Source of the DNA: Burkholderiales bacterium
GTDB taxonomy: Bacteria > Pseudomonadota > Gammaproteobacteria > Burkholderiales > Burkholderiaceae
Reading direction: 5' to 3'
Assembly (NCBI GenBank): GCA_947372535.1
Contig: CANBUA010000095.1
Location: 1 to 15,042 of the forward strand
Length of the DNA stretch: 15,042 bases
Shown: positions 1 through 7,222 of the stretch, in pieces
Layout: the number at the start of each line of letters is the position of its first letter
How positions within the stretch are numbered: position 1 is the stretch's first letter
Program-made: the position numbers and the translations under genes
The notes under the pieces: generated by a model
The model's database searches: none
What the model was told of the DNA's origin: nothing
What the model saw: the letters and a program-made list of their open reading frames with translations, nothing else

Positions 1-96
1 GATGTCTTCTCCCTCGTGCCGGCCATGGTGTCAAACGCCGTGGCAGGCTATATTGCCACCCATCAACTCTATGCCCACCCGGGCAACCCTCGCTGA
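1..96 (+). CDS. nadD: Nicotinate-nucleotide adenylyltransferase, C-terminal end (partial)
   Basis: Only the last 31 codons are present; the gene enters from the left edge and stops at TGA 94-96. The visible tail, with the segments LVPAMVSNAVAGYI and THQLYAHPG, resembles the end of NadD, where a 'lvP..V..YI..h.LY' pattern closes the Rossmann-fold enzyme. NadD transfers AMP from ATP to nicotinate mononucleotide in NAD synthesis. The identification also rests on context: nadD directly upstream of rsfS and rlmH is a common bacterial order. The stop codon abuts the rsfS ATG with no gap, so the two genes are probably translationally coupled. The catalytic (T/H)xGH motif lies outside the window and cannot be checked. 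Confidence 0.75.
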   Translation, partial: DVFSLVPAMVSNAVAGYIATHQLYAHPGNPR

Positions 97-993
97 ATGG
101 ACATCCGTAAACTCCAACGCGCCATCGTCGACGGCCTCGAAGACGTCAAGGCTCAAGACATCGTGGTGTTCAACACCGAACACCTCTCGCCGCTGTTCGA
201 GCGGGTGGTGATTGCCTCGGGCACCTCCAACCGCCAGACCAAGGCCCTGGCCGCCAGCGTGCGCGATGCCGTGCGCTCGGCAGGCTTTCAGGTCATGCGC
301 ACTGAAGGCGAGGGCAATGGCGAGTGGATCATCGTCGACTGCGCCGCGGCCGTCGTTCACGTGATGCAGCCCGCCATCCGCGAGTACTACCAGCTCGAAG
401 AGATCTGGGGCGAAAAGCCAGTGGCCATCAAGCTCAAGGCGGCCAATACCCGCCTGGTCAAAGCTTCTGAGCCCGACGAAGACGATGCGCCCGTCAAGCC
501 CAAAAAGGCATCGGGCAAGTCCACTGCTGCTCAAAAGACCGCGACCACGACGCCGATCCGCCGCACCGCCGCCAAGAAGACGACTGACGCACCTGCCGTT
601 CGCAGAAATGCGCCCAAGGTGACCGCCGCCAAGAAGGCCGTGGCCGCCAAGAAGACTGCGGCGACCAAGGTGGTGGCTGGCAAGTCGGCAGCGTCTTACC
701 ACGCGGCTGAGAGCAAGGCTGTGGCCAAGAAAGCCGTGGCCGTCAAGTCTGCTGCTGTGAAAACGGTAGCTGGCAAGAAGGTCGCTGCCAAGAAGGCACC
801 TGCCCGCAAGGTCTCCGCCCCGGTCAAACCGACCAAGGTGGTGGTGAACGCACCACCGGTGCGCAAGAAGGCGCCTGCTGTCAAGACGGCAGCACCGCGT
901 TCCGCACCGACCACACGCTCCGTGGCCGCCAAGAAAATCGTTGGTCGCAAGGTCGCCGCCAAGAAGGCGCCTGCCCGCAAGACCTCGCGTTGA
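97..993 (+). CDS. rsfS: Ribosome silencing factor RsfS with long Lys/Ala-rich C-terminal tail
   Basis: RsfS (RsfA/YbeB, DUF143) binds ribosomal protein L14 (uL14) on the 50S subunit and blocks subunit joining when nutrients are short. Residues 1-115 form the complete domain, with the recognisable segments KAQDIVVFNT, ASGTSNRQTKALA, GEWIIVDC, VVHVMQP and REYYQLEEIWG. Known RsfS proteins are about 105-130 residues; this one has 298. After an acidic stretch near residues 125-130 (EPDEDD), residues 132-298 are low-complexity Lys/Ala/Val/Pro with AAKK, APARK and VAAKK motifs, like histone H1-like or SR1-type tails. The 10-residue unit VAAKKAPARK occurs twice. The ATG at 97 immediately follows the nadD stop. 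The reading frame stays open through the tail, which I take to be genuine coding sequence. Its role is unknown; binding rRNA or nucleic acid is an inference from its charge. Confidence 0.93.
   Translation: MDIRKLQRAIVDGLEDVKAQDIVVFNTEHLSPLFERVVIASGTSNRQTKALAASVRDAVRSAGFQVMRTEGEGNGEWIIVDCAAAVVHVMQPAIREYYQLEEIWGEKPVAIKLKAANTRLVKASEPDEDDAPVKPKKASGKSTAAQKTATTTPIRRTAAKKTTDAPAVRRNAPKVTAAKKAVAAKKTAATKVVAGKSAASYHAAESKAVAKKAVAVKSAAVKTVAGKKVAAKKAPARKVSAPVKPTKVVVNAPPVRKKAPAVKTAAPRSAPTTRSVAAKKIVGRKVAAKKAPARKTSR
781..981 (+). repeat. Near-identical 30-bp coding repeat pair in the rsfS tail
   Basis: Bases 781-810 and 952-981 differ at only two third-codon positions and both encode VAAKKAPARK. The intervening sequence is further AAKK/VKxA-type low-complexity coding sequence. 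This fits growth of the tail by internal duplication, and length variation between strains would be expected. Confidence 0.8.
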
Positions 994-1013
994 GCTGACT
1001 CTTCTCGTCAACG

Positions 1014-1481
1014 ATGAAGATCAGTCTGGTCACCATCGGGCAAAAGCTGCCCGATTGGGCCAACACGGCCTGCGAGGACTACCTCAAGCGCTTTCCGCCC
1101 GATTGGCGCGTGGAAGTCAAGGCCCTCAAGGCCGAGCCGCGCGAAGGCAAGCCGGTGCCCGTCATCATGCAGCTCGAAGCGGCGCGCATGGAGGCGGCCA
1201 TCGAGCGGGGCGTGCGCCGCGTCATCCTCGATGAACGCGGCACCCGCCTGACCAGCGTGGCCCTGGCCGAGCGCACCGAGGCCTGGCTCAACGACGGGCG
1301 CGACGTGGCGCTCGTCATCGGCGGTGCCGACGGCATCGACCAGGCTTTCAAGCAGACGGCCGACGAGGCCATCCGCCTGTCCGACATGACCCTGCCGCAT
1401 GCCCTGGCCAGGGTCTTGCTGCTGGAGCAGCTCTACCGCGCCTGGTCCTTGCGCCACAATCATCCCTACCACCGGGCCTGA
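1014..1481 (+). CDS. rlmH: 23S rRNA (pseudouridine-1915 N3)-methyltransferase RlmH
   Basis: RlmH is a SPOUT-class methyltransferase that uses S-adenosylmethionine to methylate pseudouridine 1915 in helix 69 of 23S rRNA, acting on assembled 70S ribosomes. The 155-residue protein matches the family's usual length. The N-terminus [16 protein letters not shown] is typical. The SAM-binding knot region shows VIGGADGID near residues 100-108 and the C-terminal signature [18 protein letters not shown] followed by [17 protein letters not shown] 1014 is the only sensible start, 20 bases after the rsfS stop; no strong Shine-Dalgarno sequence is visible, so coupling to rsfS is likely. rsfS and rlmH side by side are typical of bacteria, and both proteins act at the ribosomal subunit interface. 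Confidence 0.97.
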   Translation: MKISLVTIGQKLPDWANTACEDYLKRFPPDWRVEVKALKAEPREGKPVPVIMQLEAARMEAAIERGVRRVILDERGTRLTSVALAERTEAWLNDGRDVALVIGGADGIDQAFKQTADEAIRLSDMTLPHALARVLLLEQLYRAWSLRHNHPYHRA

Positions 1482-1516
1482 GCGCTGTTGCTCGCCGCCC
1501 GCCTACAGGGGCTGGT

Positions 1517-2125
1517 TTGATCAAGAAGTTCATCTACCTCGCATCCCAGAGCCCGCGTCGGCGCCAGTTGCTCGATCAGATCGGCGTGCGCCACGAGTTG
1601 CTGCTGCCCGATTCGCACGAAGATGCCGAAAGCCTTGAGGCTGAGCGCGCGGGCGAGTCCCCCGATGACTACGTGCGCCGCGTGACCCTGGCCAAGTGGC
1701 AGGCTGCGCATGAGCGCCTCCTGCGCCGTCGGCTCGTTCAGGCTGATCTGCCTGAGGCGCCCATCCTGTGCGCCGACACCACCGTGGCTTTGGGCTCGCA
1801 GATCCTGGGCAAGCCGCGTGATGCCGATGACGCGCGCCGCATCCTCCAATTGCTCTCAGGCCAGACGCACCGAGTGCTCACGGCGGTGGCCGTCGATGGT
1901 CGTTTGCTCGTGTCCGACTCTGCCGTGACTTGGCGAGCGCTCGATGACGACGAGATCGAGCGCTACGTGGCCAGTGGCGAGCCCATGGGCAAGGCCGGCG
2001 CTTATGCGATCCAGAGCCAGGCCGCGGCCTGGATGGTCAAGATCGATGGCAGCTACAGTGGCATCATGGGGCTGCCCGCTTTCGAGACGGCCCAGTTGCT
2101 CAAGCCGCTGGGCTGGCATTTCTGA
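1517..2125 (+). CDS. maf: Maf-family nucleoside triphosphate pyrophosphatase (YhdE type, dTTP/UTP)
   Basis: Maf proteins hydrolyse non-canonical or excess nucleoside triphosphates to monophosphate and pyrophosphate. This protein has the start signature [17 protein letters not shown] (residues 8-24), the ADTTV motif carrying the catalytic Asp (near residue 75), GKPRDADDA, and [13 protein letters not shown] followed by [10 protein letters not shown]. The GKAGAYAIQ form is that of the YhdE branch (dTTP/UTP), not the YceF branch (m7GTP), whose corresponding motif differs. The start is a TTG at 1517, preceded by AGGGG at 1507-1511 with 5 bases between; no better ATG occurs before the LASQSPRR motif. 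It lies 35 bases after rlmH in the same run. The substrate assignment follows family knowledge, not anything tested here. Confidence 0.95.
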   Translation: MIKKFIYLASQSPRRRQLLDQIGVRHELLLPDSHEDAESLEAERAGESPDDYVRRVTLAKWQAAHERLLRRRLVQADLPEAPILCADTTVALGSQILGKPRDADDARRILQLLSGQTHRVLTAVAVDGRLLVSDSAVTWRALDDDEIERYVASGEPMGKAGAYAIQSQAAAWMVKIDGSYSGIMGLPAFETAQLLKPLGWHF

Positions 2126-2159
2126 TGATGACGCCCTGCAAGGAAAGGTCCTGATCAAG

Positions 2160-2888
2160 ATGCCCACCCCTGCCGACACCACTTTGCCCGAGGTCAGCCG
2201 CGTCCTGCTGGTCGGCGCCACGGGCCTGGTCGGTCAGCAATGCCTGCGCCTCTTGCTCAAAGATCCTTTGGTCACTGAGGTGCGCGTGCTGGTTCGCCGA
2301 GCCATGAGCGCTGCTGACTTGGTGCCAGATCCGGCCATGGTCGTCCACTGGCTCAAGCTCAAGATCCTGGTGACGCCGTTCGATCAACTGCCAGCGCATG
2401 CCGACTGGTTCGATGTCGATGCGGTGTTCTGCGCCTTGGGCACCACCATCAAGGTCGCGGGCTCGCAGGCGGCCTTTCGCCAGGTCGATTTCGAGCATCC
2501 GTTGACGCTGGCCAAGTTGGCCAAGGCCCAGGGCGTCAAGCACTACCTGTTGGTCAGCGCGCTGGGCGCCGATGCCCGATCCCGCGTGTTCTACAGCCGC
2601 GTCAAGGGCGAGCTCGAAGACGCCCTGAAGGCGTTGCATTTCGAGGCCTTGACCTTCGCGCGGCCATCCCTGCTGGTTGGCGATCGCACCGAGGTTCGCC
2701 TTGGCGAGCTCATTGGCCAGCATCTGTCCTTCCTTACGCCCGCCGCCTACAAGCCCGTGCACGTTCGCCAAGTGGCTTTGGGCCTGTGGCAGTCGGCCCG
2801 GCAAGGCCAGCGCGGCCTGCACATCCTGAATAACACGGCTTTGCGGCGCCTGCCCGCCGAGCCTCAAGCGATCCCCCACAAGCCATGA
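2160..2888 (+). CDS. NAD(P)-binding Rossmann-fold oxidoreductase-like protein (YbjT/HTATIP2 type)
   Basis: This 242-residue protein belongs to the atypical short-chain dehydrogenase group. The dinucleotide-binding motif GATGLVG is at residues 19-25 after strand VLLV, followed by CALGTTIKVAGS (91-102), the strand YLLVSALGAD with Ser133, and a YSRVK segment (145-149) fitting the YxxxK active-site pattern. RPSLLVGDR near 168-176 is typical of HTATIP2-like members. The ATG at 2160 places the Rossmann strand where expected; the frame is open further upstream but only by overlap with maf. AAGGAAAGG at 2139-2147 is a possible but rather distant ribosome-binding site. The stop overlaps the rng start as ATGA. 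Substrate and role are unknown; members are often annotated as nucleoside-diphosphate-sugar epimerases without evidence. Confidence 0.88.
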   Translation: MPTPADTTLPEVSRVLLVGATGLVGQQCLRLLLKDPLVTEVRVLVRRAMSAADLVPDPAMVVHWLKLKILVTPFDQLPAHADWFDVDAVFCALGTTIKVAGSQAAFRQVDFEHPLTLAKLAKAQGVKHYLLVSALGADARSRVFYSRVKGELEDALKALHFEALTFARPSLLVGDRTEVRLGELIGQHLSFLTPAAYKPVHVRQVALGLWQSARQGQRGLHILNNTALRRLPAEPQAIPHKP

Positions 2889-4384
2889 GCTCATCGACGC
2901 AAGACATCCTCGTCAATTGGACGCCTCAGGAAACCCGCGTGGCCATCGTCGAAGGTGGCGCCGTGCAGGAGCTCATTGTCGAGCGCACGCTGGAGCGCGG
3001 CCTGGTGGGCAACATCTACAGCGGCAAGGTGGTGCGCGTGCTGCCCGGCATGCAATCGGCCTTCATCGACGTCGGCCTGGAGCGAGCGGCCTTCCTGCAC
3101 GTGGCCGACCTGCACCGCGAGGACCACGGCAACCGGGGCGGACGCTCCAGCGACAACCCGCTGCCGATCGAGAAGCGCCTGCACGAGGGCCAATCTCTGA
3201 TGGTGCAGGTCATCAAGGACCCCATCGGCACCAAGGGCGCCCGCTTGTCATCGCAGGTCAGCGTGGCAGGGCGCATGCTGGTTTACCTGCCGCAAGACGA
3301 CCACATTGGCGTGTCCCAGAAAATCGGCTCCAGCGAACAGCGCGACCAGCTTCGCGAGCGCATGCAGCGCCTCACGCAAGAGGCGGCCGCGGCTGATGGC
3401 CGGCCGGCTGGCGGCTACATCCTGCGCACCAACGCCGAGGAAGCCAGCGACGCAGAACTGGCCGCCGACATCGCCTACCTGCGCAAGACCTGGGGCATCA
3501 TCCGCGCCCAGAGCCTGAAGGTGCCGCCCGGCACCATCCTCTATCAGGAGTTGACCCTGGCCCAACGCGTGCTGCGCGACCTGGTCAACGACCATACCGT
3601 TGCCATCCGCATCGACTCCCAGGTGCAGTTCGAATCGCTGCAAGCCTTTGGGCAGGAGTACACACCCTCGGCCGTGGGCAAGCTGTCGCTCTACCGTGGC
3701 GAGCGGCCCATTTTCGATCTGTCCAACATCGACCAGGAGATCGAACGCGCGCTGGCCCGCCGCGTCGACCTCAAGTCCGGTGGCTACCTCATCATCGACC
3801 AGACCGAGGCCCTGACGACCATCGATGTCAACACCGGCGGTTATGTGGGTGCGCGCAATTTCGACGACACCATTTTCAAGACCAACCTGGAGGCGGCCCA
3901 GTCCATCGCGCGGCAACTGCGTTTGCGTAACCTGGGCGGCATCATCATCATCGACTTCATCGACATGGCACGTGAAGAGCACCGCGAAAGCGTGCTGGGC
4001 GAGTTGCGCAAACAATTGGCGCGCGACCGCACCAAGAGCACGCTCAATGGCTTCTCGGCCCTGGGTCTGGTCGAGATGACGCGCAAGCGCACCCGGGAAT
4101 CGCTGGCGCACATGCTGTGCCAGCCTTGCCCGACTTGCGAAGGCCGGGGCCAGGTCAAGACTGCGCGCACCGTCTGCTACAACATCCTGCGCGAGATCCT
4201 GCGCGAGGCCCGCCAGTTCAACCCGCGCGAGTTCCGTGTGGTGGCCAGTGCCGCAGTGGTCGAGATGATGCTCGACGAAGAAAGCCAGCACCTGGCCGGG
4301 CTCAGCGATTTCGTCGGCAAACCCATTTCATTGCAGACTGAACCTTCAATGTCCCCTGAGCAGTACGACATTGTTCTTTTGTAA
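2885..4384 (+). CDS. rng: Ribonuclease G
   Basis: RNase G is the short RNase E/G endonuclease; it matures the 5' end of 16S rRNA and cuts some mRNAs, preferring 5'-monophosphate ends. At 499 residues it matches RNase G and lacks the long degradosome scaffold of RNase E. An S1-like RNA-binding domain lies around residues 38-125 (GNIYSGKVVRVLPGMQSAFIDVG). The catalytic metal-binding aspartates are Asp314 in IDVNTGG and Asp357 in IIIIDFIDM, spaced 43 residues apart as in E. coli RNase E (303/346). The zinc-link CPTC has Cys415 and Cys418, again at the family spacing from the first Asp. The N-terminal ILVNWTPQETRVA is typical. The ATG overlaps the preceding stop (ATGA), indicating translational coupling. 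All key residues are present. Confidence 0.97.
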   Translation: MSSSTQDILVNWTPQETRVAIVEGGAVQELIVERTLERGLVGNIYSGKVVRVLPGMQSAFIDVGLERAAFLHVADLHREDHGNRGGRSSDNPLPIEKRLHEGQSLMVQVIKDPIGTKGARLSSQVSVAGRMLVYLPQDDHIGVSQKIGSSEQRDQLRERMQRLTQEAAAADGRPAGGYILRTNAEEASDAELAADIAYLRKTWGIIRAQSLKVPPGTILYQELTLAQRVLRDLVNDHTVAIRIDSQVQFESLQAFGQEYTPSAVGKLSLYRGERPIFDLSNIDQEIERALARRVDLKSGGYLIIDQTEALTTIDVNTGGYVGARNFDDTIFKTNLEAAQSIARQLRLRNLGGIIIIDFIDMAREEHRESVLGELRKQLARDRTKSTLNGFSALGLVEMTRKRTRESLAHMLCQPCPTCEGRGQVKTARTVCYNILREILREARQFNPREFRVVASAAVVEMMLDEESQHLAGLSDFVGKPISLQTEPSMSPEQYDIVLL

Positions 4385-4432
4385 ACATGTGAACCTCCGG
4401 GCTCCGTTAGCATTCCACTTCCCACGCAGTTC

Positions 4433-5782
4433 ATGGCTTTTGCCACCGCACCTCCGATGAATCTGATCAAGCAGCGTTTTTTCCATCACCGCCGTCATCT
4501 GATGGGTGGTGCCGGTGGTTTGATGCTGGCTGCAGCCGGGGTGGTCGCACCCGGCGTGGCCCAGGCCCAGTTCCGCGTTGAGATCAGCGGCGTGGGCGCG
4601 ACGCAAATCCCCGTGGCCATCGCGAAGTTCCGCGATGAATCGCGCTCGCCGCAGGCCTTGTCCAACATCATCCGAGCCGATCTGGAGCGCAGCGGCCTGT
4701 TCAAACCGGTCGATGGCTCGGCCGACAAACTGGACGAGAACGCGCGTCCCGCGCTGTCGGACTGGCGCGCCAAGAGCGTCGATGCCTTGCTGGCCGGCTC
4801 GGTCACTGTGCTGGCCGATGGCCGCTACGACGTGCGCTACCGCATCTGGGATGCGCTCAAGGCCAAGGACTTGGGCGGCCAGAGCCTGGTCGTGCCGCAG
4901 GCTGATCTGCGCTTGGCTGCGCACCGCATCGCCGATGACCTGTACGAGAAGTTCACTGGCGACAAGGGCGCCTTCGCCACCCGCATCGCCTATGTCAGCA
5001 AGGTCGGCCCCAAGTACACGCTGCTGGTGGCCGATGCCGACGGTGAAGGCGCGCAAGCTGCCTTGACCAGCGCCCACCCCATCATCTCGCCCGCCTGGGC
5101 ATCCGATGGTCGGCGCCTGGCCTATGTGAGCTTCGAAGGCGGCAAGGCCGTGGTGGTCACGCAGGACGTGTCCACTGGCAAGCGCGCCCTGGTGGCCAGC
5201 TTCAAAGGCTCCAACAGCGCACCGGCCTGGTCGCCCGATGGCAAACGCCTGATCGTCACGCTCAGCCGCGATGGCGTCTCCCAGCTGTACATGATGGGGG
5301 CAGACGGGGAAGGTGCGCGCAAGCTGACCAGCTCCTCCTCCATCGACACCGAGGCCACCTGGTCGCCCGATGGTGCCAACGTCTACTTCGTCAGCGACCG
5401 TGGCGGCGGCCCGCAGATCTACCGCTTGGCCGTGGCCGGCGGCAACCCGGTGCGCGTGACTTTCAATGGCGCTTACAACATCAGCCCCAGCCTCAGCCCC
5501 GATGGCAAGTGGATGACCTACATCAGCCAAGTTGCTGGCGGATTTCGTGTGCACCTGATGGACTTGGCATCGGGCGACGTGAAGGCCTTGACCGACACCA
5601 ACGATGACGAGAGCCCGAGCTTTGCGCCCAACAGCCGCCTGATCGTCTATGCGACCCGGTCCAAGGGCCGCGACGTGCTGACCACCACCTCGATCGATGG
5701 CCGCATCAAGGCCATCTTGTCCACGCCTCAAGCCGATGTCCGTGAACCTGTTTGGGGGCCGTACCAGGCCGCCCGTCAATGA
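4433..5782 (+). CDS. tolB: Tol-Pal system protein TolB
   Basis: TolB is the periplasmic beta-propeller of the Tol-Pal complex; it binds Pal and TolA and helps outer-membrane constriction during division. The N-terminal domain is recognisable in FRVEISGVGATQIPVAIAKF and in LSNIIRADLERSGLFKPV. The C-terminal propeller has repeated (S)PxxSPDGxx(L) blades, for example PAWSPDGKRLIVTLS, ATWSPDGANVYFVSD and PSLSPDGKWMTYIS. A signal peptide of about 45 residues ends AQA before QF. It contains Arg-Arg at residues 20-21 followed by HLMGGAGG and a hydrophobic stretch, so it may use the Tat pathway. The start is uncertain: ATG 4433 or ATG 4457 (MNLIKQ), neither with a clear ribosome-binding site. pal and cpoB follow, but tolQ, tolR and tolA do not lie upstream; rng does. 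Confidence 0.96.
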   Translation: MAFATAPPMNLIKQRFFHHRRHLMGGAGGLMLAAAGVVAPGVAQAQFRVEISGVGATQIPVAIAKFRDESRSPQALSNIIRADLERSGLFKPVDGSADKLDENARPALSDWRAKSVDALLAGSVTVLADGRYDVRYRIWDALKAKDLGGQSLVVPQADLRLAAHRIADDLYEKFTGDKGAFATRIAYVSKVGPKYTLLVADADGEGAQAALTSAHPIISPAWASDGRRLAYVSFEGGKAVVVTQDVSTGKRALVASFKGSNSAPAWSPDGKRLIVTLSRDGVSQLYMMGADGEGARKLTSSSSIDTEATWSPDGANVYFVSDRGGGPQIYRLAVAGGNPVRVTFNGAYNISPSLSPDGKWMTYISQVAGGFRVHLMDLASGDVKALTDTNDDESPSFAPNSRLIVYATRSKGRDVLTTTSIDGRIKAILSTPQADVREPVWGPYQAARQ

Positions 5783-5788
5783 ATCAAT

Positions 5789-5792
5789 GGAG
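5789..5792 (+). promoter_or_regulatory. Ribosome-binding site of pal
   Basis: GGAG stands 9 bases before ATG 5802. It fixes the pal start downstream of the longer open frame, which continues upstream into the tolB 3' end. Confidence 0.75.
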
Positions 5793-5801
5793 CCTCTAAT
5801 C

Positions 5802-6389
5802 ATGAATGATCAAACTGGACTCAAGATGACTGCTGCTCGCGCCCAAGTGCGCCAACCTGTTCTGGCGCTGGCGGTGATCACCGCCGCAGCCTGGCTGGCC
5901 GGCTGCAGTTCCGTGAAGATCGACGATCCCAAGCCTGCGCCGATCACGACGGCGCCCATGCCTTCGTCGTCCTCCGGCAGCTCATCGTCCATGGGTTCTG
6001 CCTCGTCGGCCGTTGCGCCTGTGGTGGCTGACCCCAGCACGACCGGCCCAGCCTTTGCCGACTTGGCCAAGGTCATTTACTTCGACTACGACAGTTACAC
6101 GGTCAAGGAAGAGTTCCGGCCCACCATCGAAGGCTATGCCAAGGCCCTGAACGCGGCCAAGTCTCGCCGCCTGACGGTTGAAGGCCACACCGATGACCGC
6201 GGTGGCCGCGAGTACAACCTGGCGCTGGGTCAAAAGCGCGCTGAGGCAGCTGTCAAGTCCTTGACGCTGCTGGGCGTGTCCGCCGATCAGTTGGAAGCCG
6301 TCAGCCTGGGCAAGGAGCGCCCCGCCGTTGAAGGCAGCACCGAGCAGGCCTACGCGAAGAACCGCCGCGCCGAGTTCAAGAGCCGTTGA
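5802..6389 (+). CDS. pal: Peptidoglycan-associated lipoprotein Pal
   Basis: Pal is an outer-membrane lipoprotein that grips peptidoglycan and is handed over by TolB. The 195-residue precursor has a signal peptide ending in the lipobox LAGC, with Cys35 as the lipidated residue; Ser follows it, as expected for outer-membrane sorting. A Ser/Pro-rich linker (about 45-75) leads to an OmpA-like domain (about 88-195). This contains VIYFDYDSYTV, the peptidoglycan-binding segment VEGHTDDRGGREYNLALG (126-143) and the closing NRRAEF. The start at ATG 5802 is supported by GGAG and by signal-peptide length; an internal ATG at 5826 is possible. It follows tolB by 19 bases and precedes cpoB, the usual order. 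Confidence 0.97.
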   Translation: MNDQTGLKMTAARAQVRQPVLALAVITAAAWLAGCSSVKIDDPKPAPITTAPMPSSSSGSSSSMGSASSAVAPVVADPSTTGPAFADLAKVIYFDYDSYTVKEEFRPTIEGYAKALNAAKSRRLTVEGHTDDRGGREYNLALGQKRAEAAVKSLTLLGVSADQLEAVSLGKERPAVEGSTEQAYAKNRRAEFKSR

Positions 6390-6394
6390 TGATG

Positions 6395-6402
6395 AAGGAG
6401 GG
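6395..6402 (+). promoter_or_regulatory. Strong Shine-Dalgarno sequence setting a GTG start for cpoB
   Basis: AAGGAGGG lies 7 bases before GTG 6410. In-frame ATG codons at 6389 and 6392 lie upstream of or against this site and so cannot be served by it. It therefore points to the GTG as the real start. Confidence 0.75.
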
Positions 6403-6409
6403 CCTGGTT

Positions 6410-7222
6410 GTGACTGCAGTACCTGACTGGTCGACACGTGCCTTGCGGGCCTTGCGCCCTGTGGCGATGGCGGTGATGAGTTTGGGCTCGTCGCTGGCTG
6501 CCCATGCTGCCTTGTTCGGCGATGATGAAGCCCGCACCGCCATCCTTCAACTGCGCGAGCAGCGCGTGCAGGACCAGGAGGCGACCAACGCCAAGTTGAA
6601 GGCCTTGAGCGCACAGATCGACCAGCTCAGCCGCAGCCTGCTCGACATCAATTCGCAGCTTGAGCAATTGCGCGGTGACCTGGCCCGCCAGACCGGGCAG
6701 AACGAGGTGATCGCGCGCGATGTGGCCGATGTGCAGCGTCGCCAAAAGGACCTGCAACAAGGCATCGATGCGCGCGTGAGCAAGCTCGAACCGCAGACCG
6801 TGAGCATCGATGGCAAGACCATCCAGGTCGATCAGGACGAAAAGCGCGAGTTTGAAGACGCGCTGGCCAAGATGCGCCAGGCCGATTTTGCGGGCGGACT
6901 GGCAGGTTTCACGGCCTTCATGAAGAAGTACCCCGCCACGGGCTACCGCGAGTCGGTGCTGTACTGGATGGGCAATGCCCGCTATGGCCTGCGCGAGTAC
7001 AAGGAGGCCATCACCGTCTTCAAGCAGTTGCTCAGCGATGCGCCTCAGCACATGCGTGCGCCCGAGGCCCTGTTGTCGATTGCCAATTGCCACGCCGAGA
7101 TCAAGGAAACCAAGGCAGCGCGCAAGGCCCTTGATGACCTGATCAAAAACTATCCGGACTCCGAAGCGGCCCAGGTGGCCCGTGAGCGCCTGGCCGCCAC
7201 CAACACCAAGGCGCGCGGTTGA
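6410..7222 (+). CDS. cpoB: Cell division coordinator CpoB (YbgF, Tol-Pal system)
   Basis: CpoB is a periplasmic TolA-binding protein that links Tol-driven outer-membrane constriction to septal peptidoglycan synthesis by PBP1B. From GTG 6410 the product has 270 residues. It has a signal peptide with hydrophobic core VAMAVMSLGSSLAA and likely cleavage after AHA (residue 33). A coiled-coil trimerisation region runs about 41-125 (repeated LREQ, LKALSAQIDQLSRSL, INSQLEQLRGDLAR). C-terminal TPR-like repeats follow from about 146, with FEDALAKMRQADFAGG, FTAFMKKYP, YWMGNARYGLREY and LDDLIKNYPDSEAAQVA. The GTG start is chosen because of the AAGGAGGG site; ATG starts at 6389 and 6392, overlapping the pal stop, are the alternative. 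It is the last Tol-Pal gene here. Confidence 0.95.
   Translation: MTAVPDWSTRALRALRPVAMAVMSLGSSLAAHAALFGDDEARTAILQLREQRVQDQEATNAKLKALSAQIDQLSRSLLDINSQLEQLRGDLARQTGQNEVIARDVADVQRRQKDLQQGIDARVSKLEPQTVSIDGKTIQVDQDEKREFEDALAKMRQADFAGGLAGFTAFMKKYPATGYRESVLYWMGNARYGLREYKEAITVFKQLLSDAPQHMRAPEALLSIANCHAEIKETKAARKALDDLIKNYPDSEAAQVARERLAATNTKARG

Noticed and set aside
31..1011. Minus-strand open frame of 326 codons opposite rsfS
   Set aside because: It is the antisense shadow of the rsfS tail; the plus strand has a complete RsfS domain and the minus product shows only Gly/Arg/Leu low complexity.
3248..4291. Minus-strand open frame of 347 codons opposite rng
   Set aside because: It lies wholly within the catalytic region of RNase G and shows no family signature.
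4385..4432. Promoter between rng and tolB
   Set aside because: TAGCAT is a passable -10 box but no -35 stands at a usable distance, so I do not list it.
4346..5803. Minus-strand open frame of 485 codons opposite tolB
   Set aside because: The plus strand encodes a clear TolB with propeller repeats; the minus product has no recognisable motif and reflects the high GC content.
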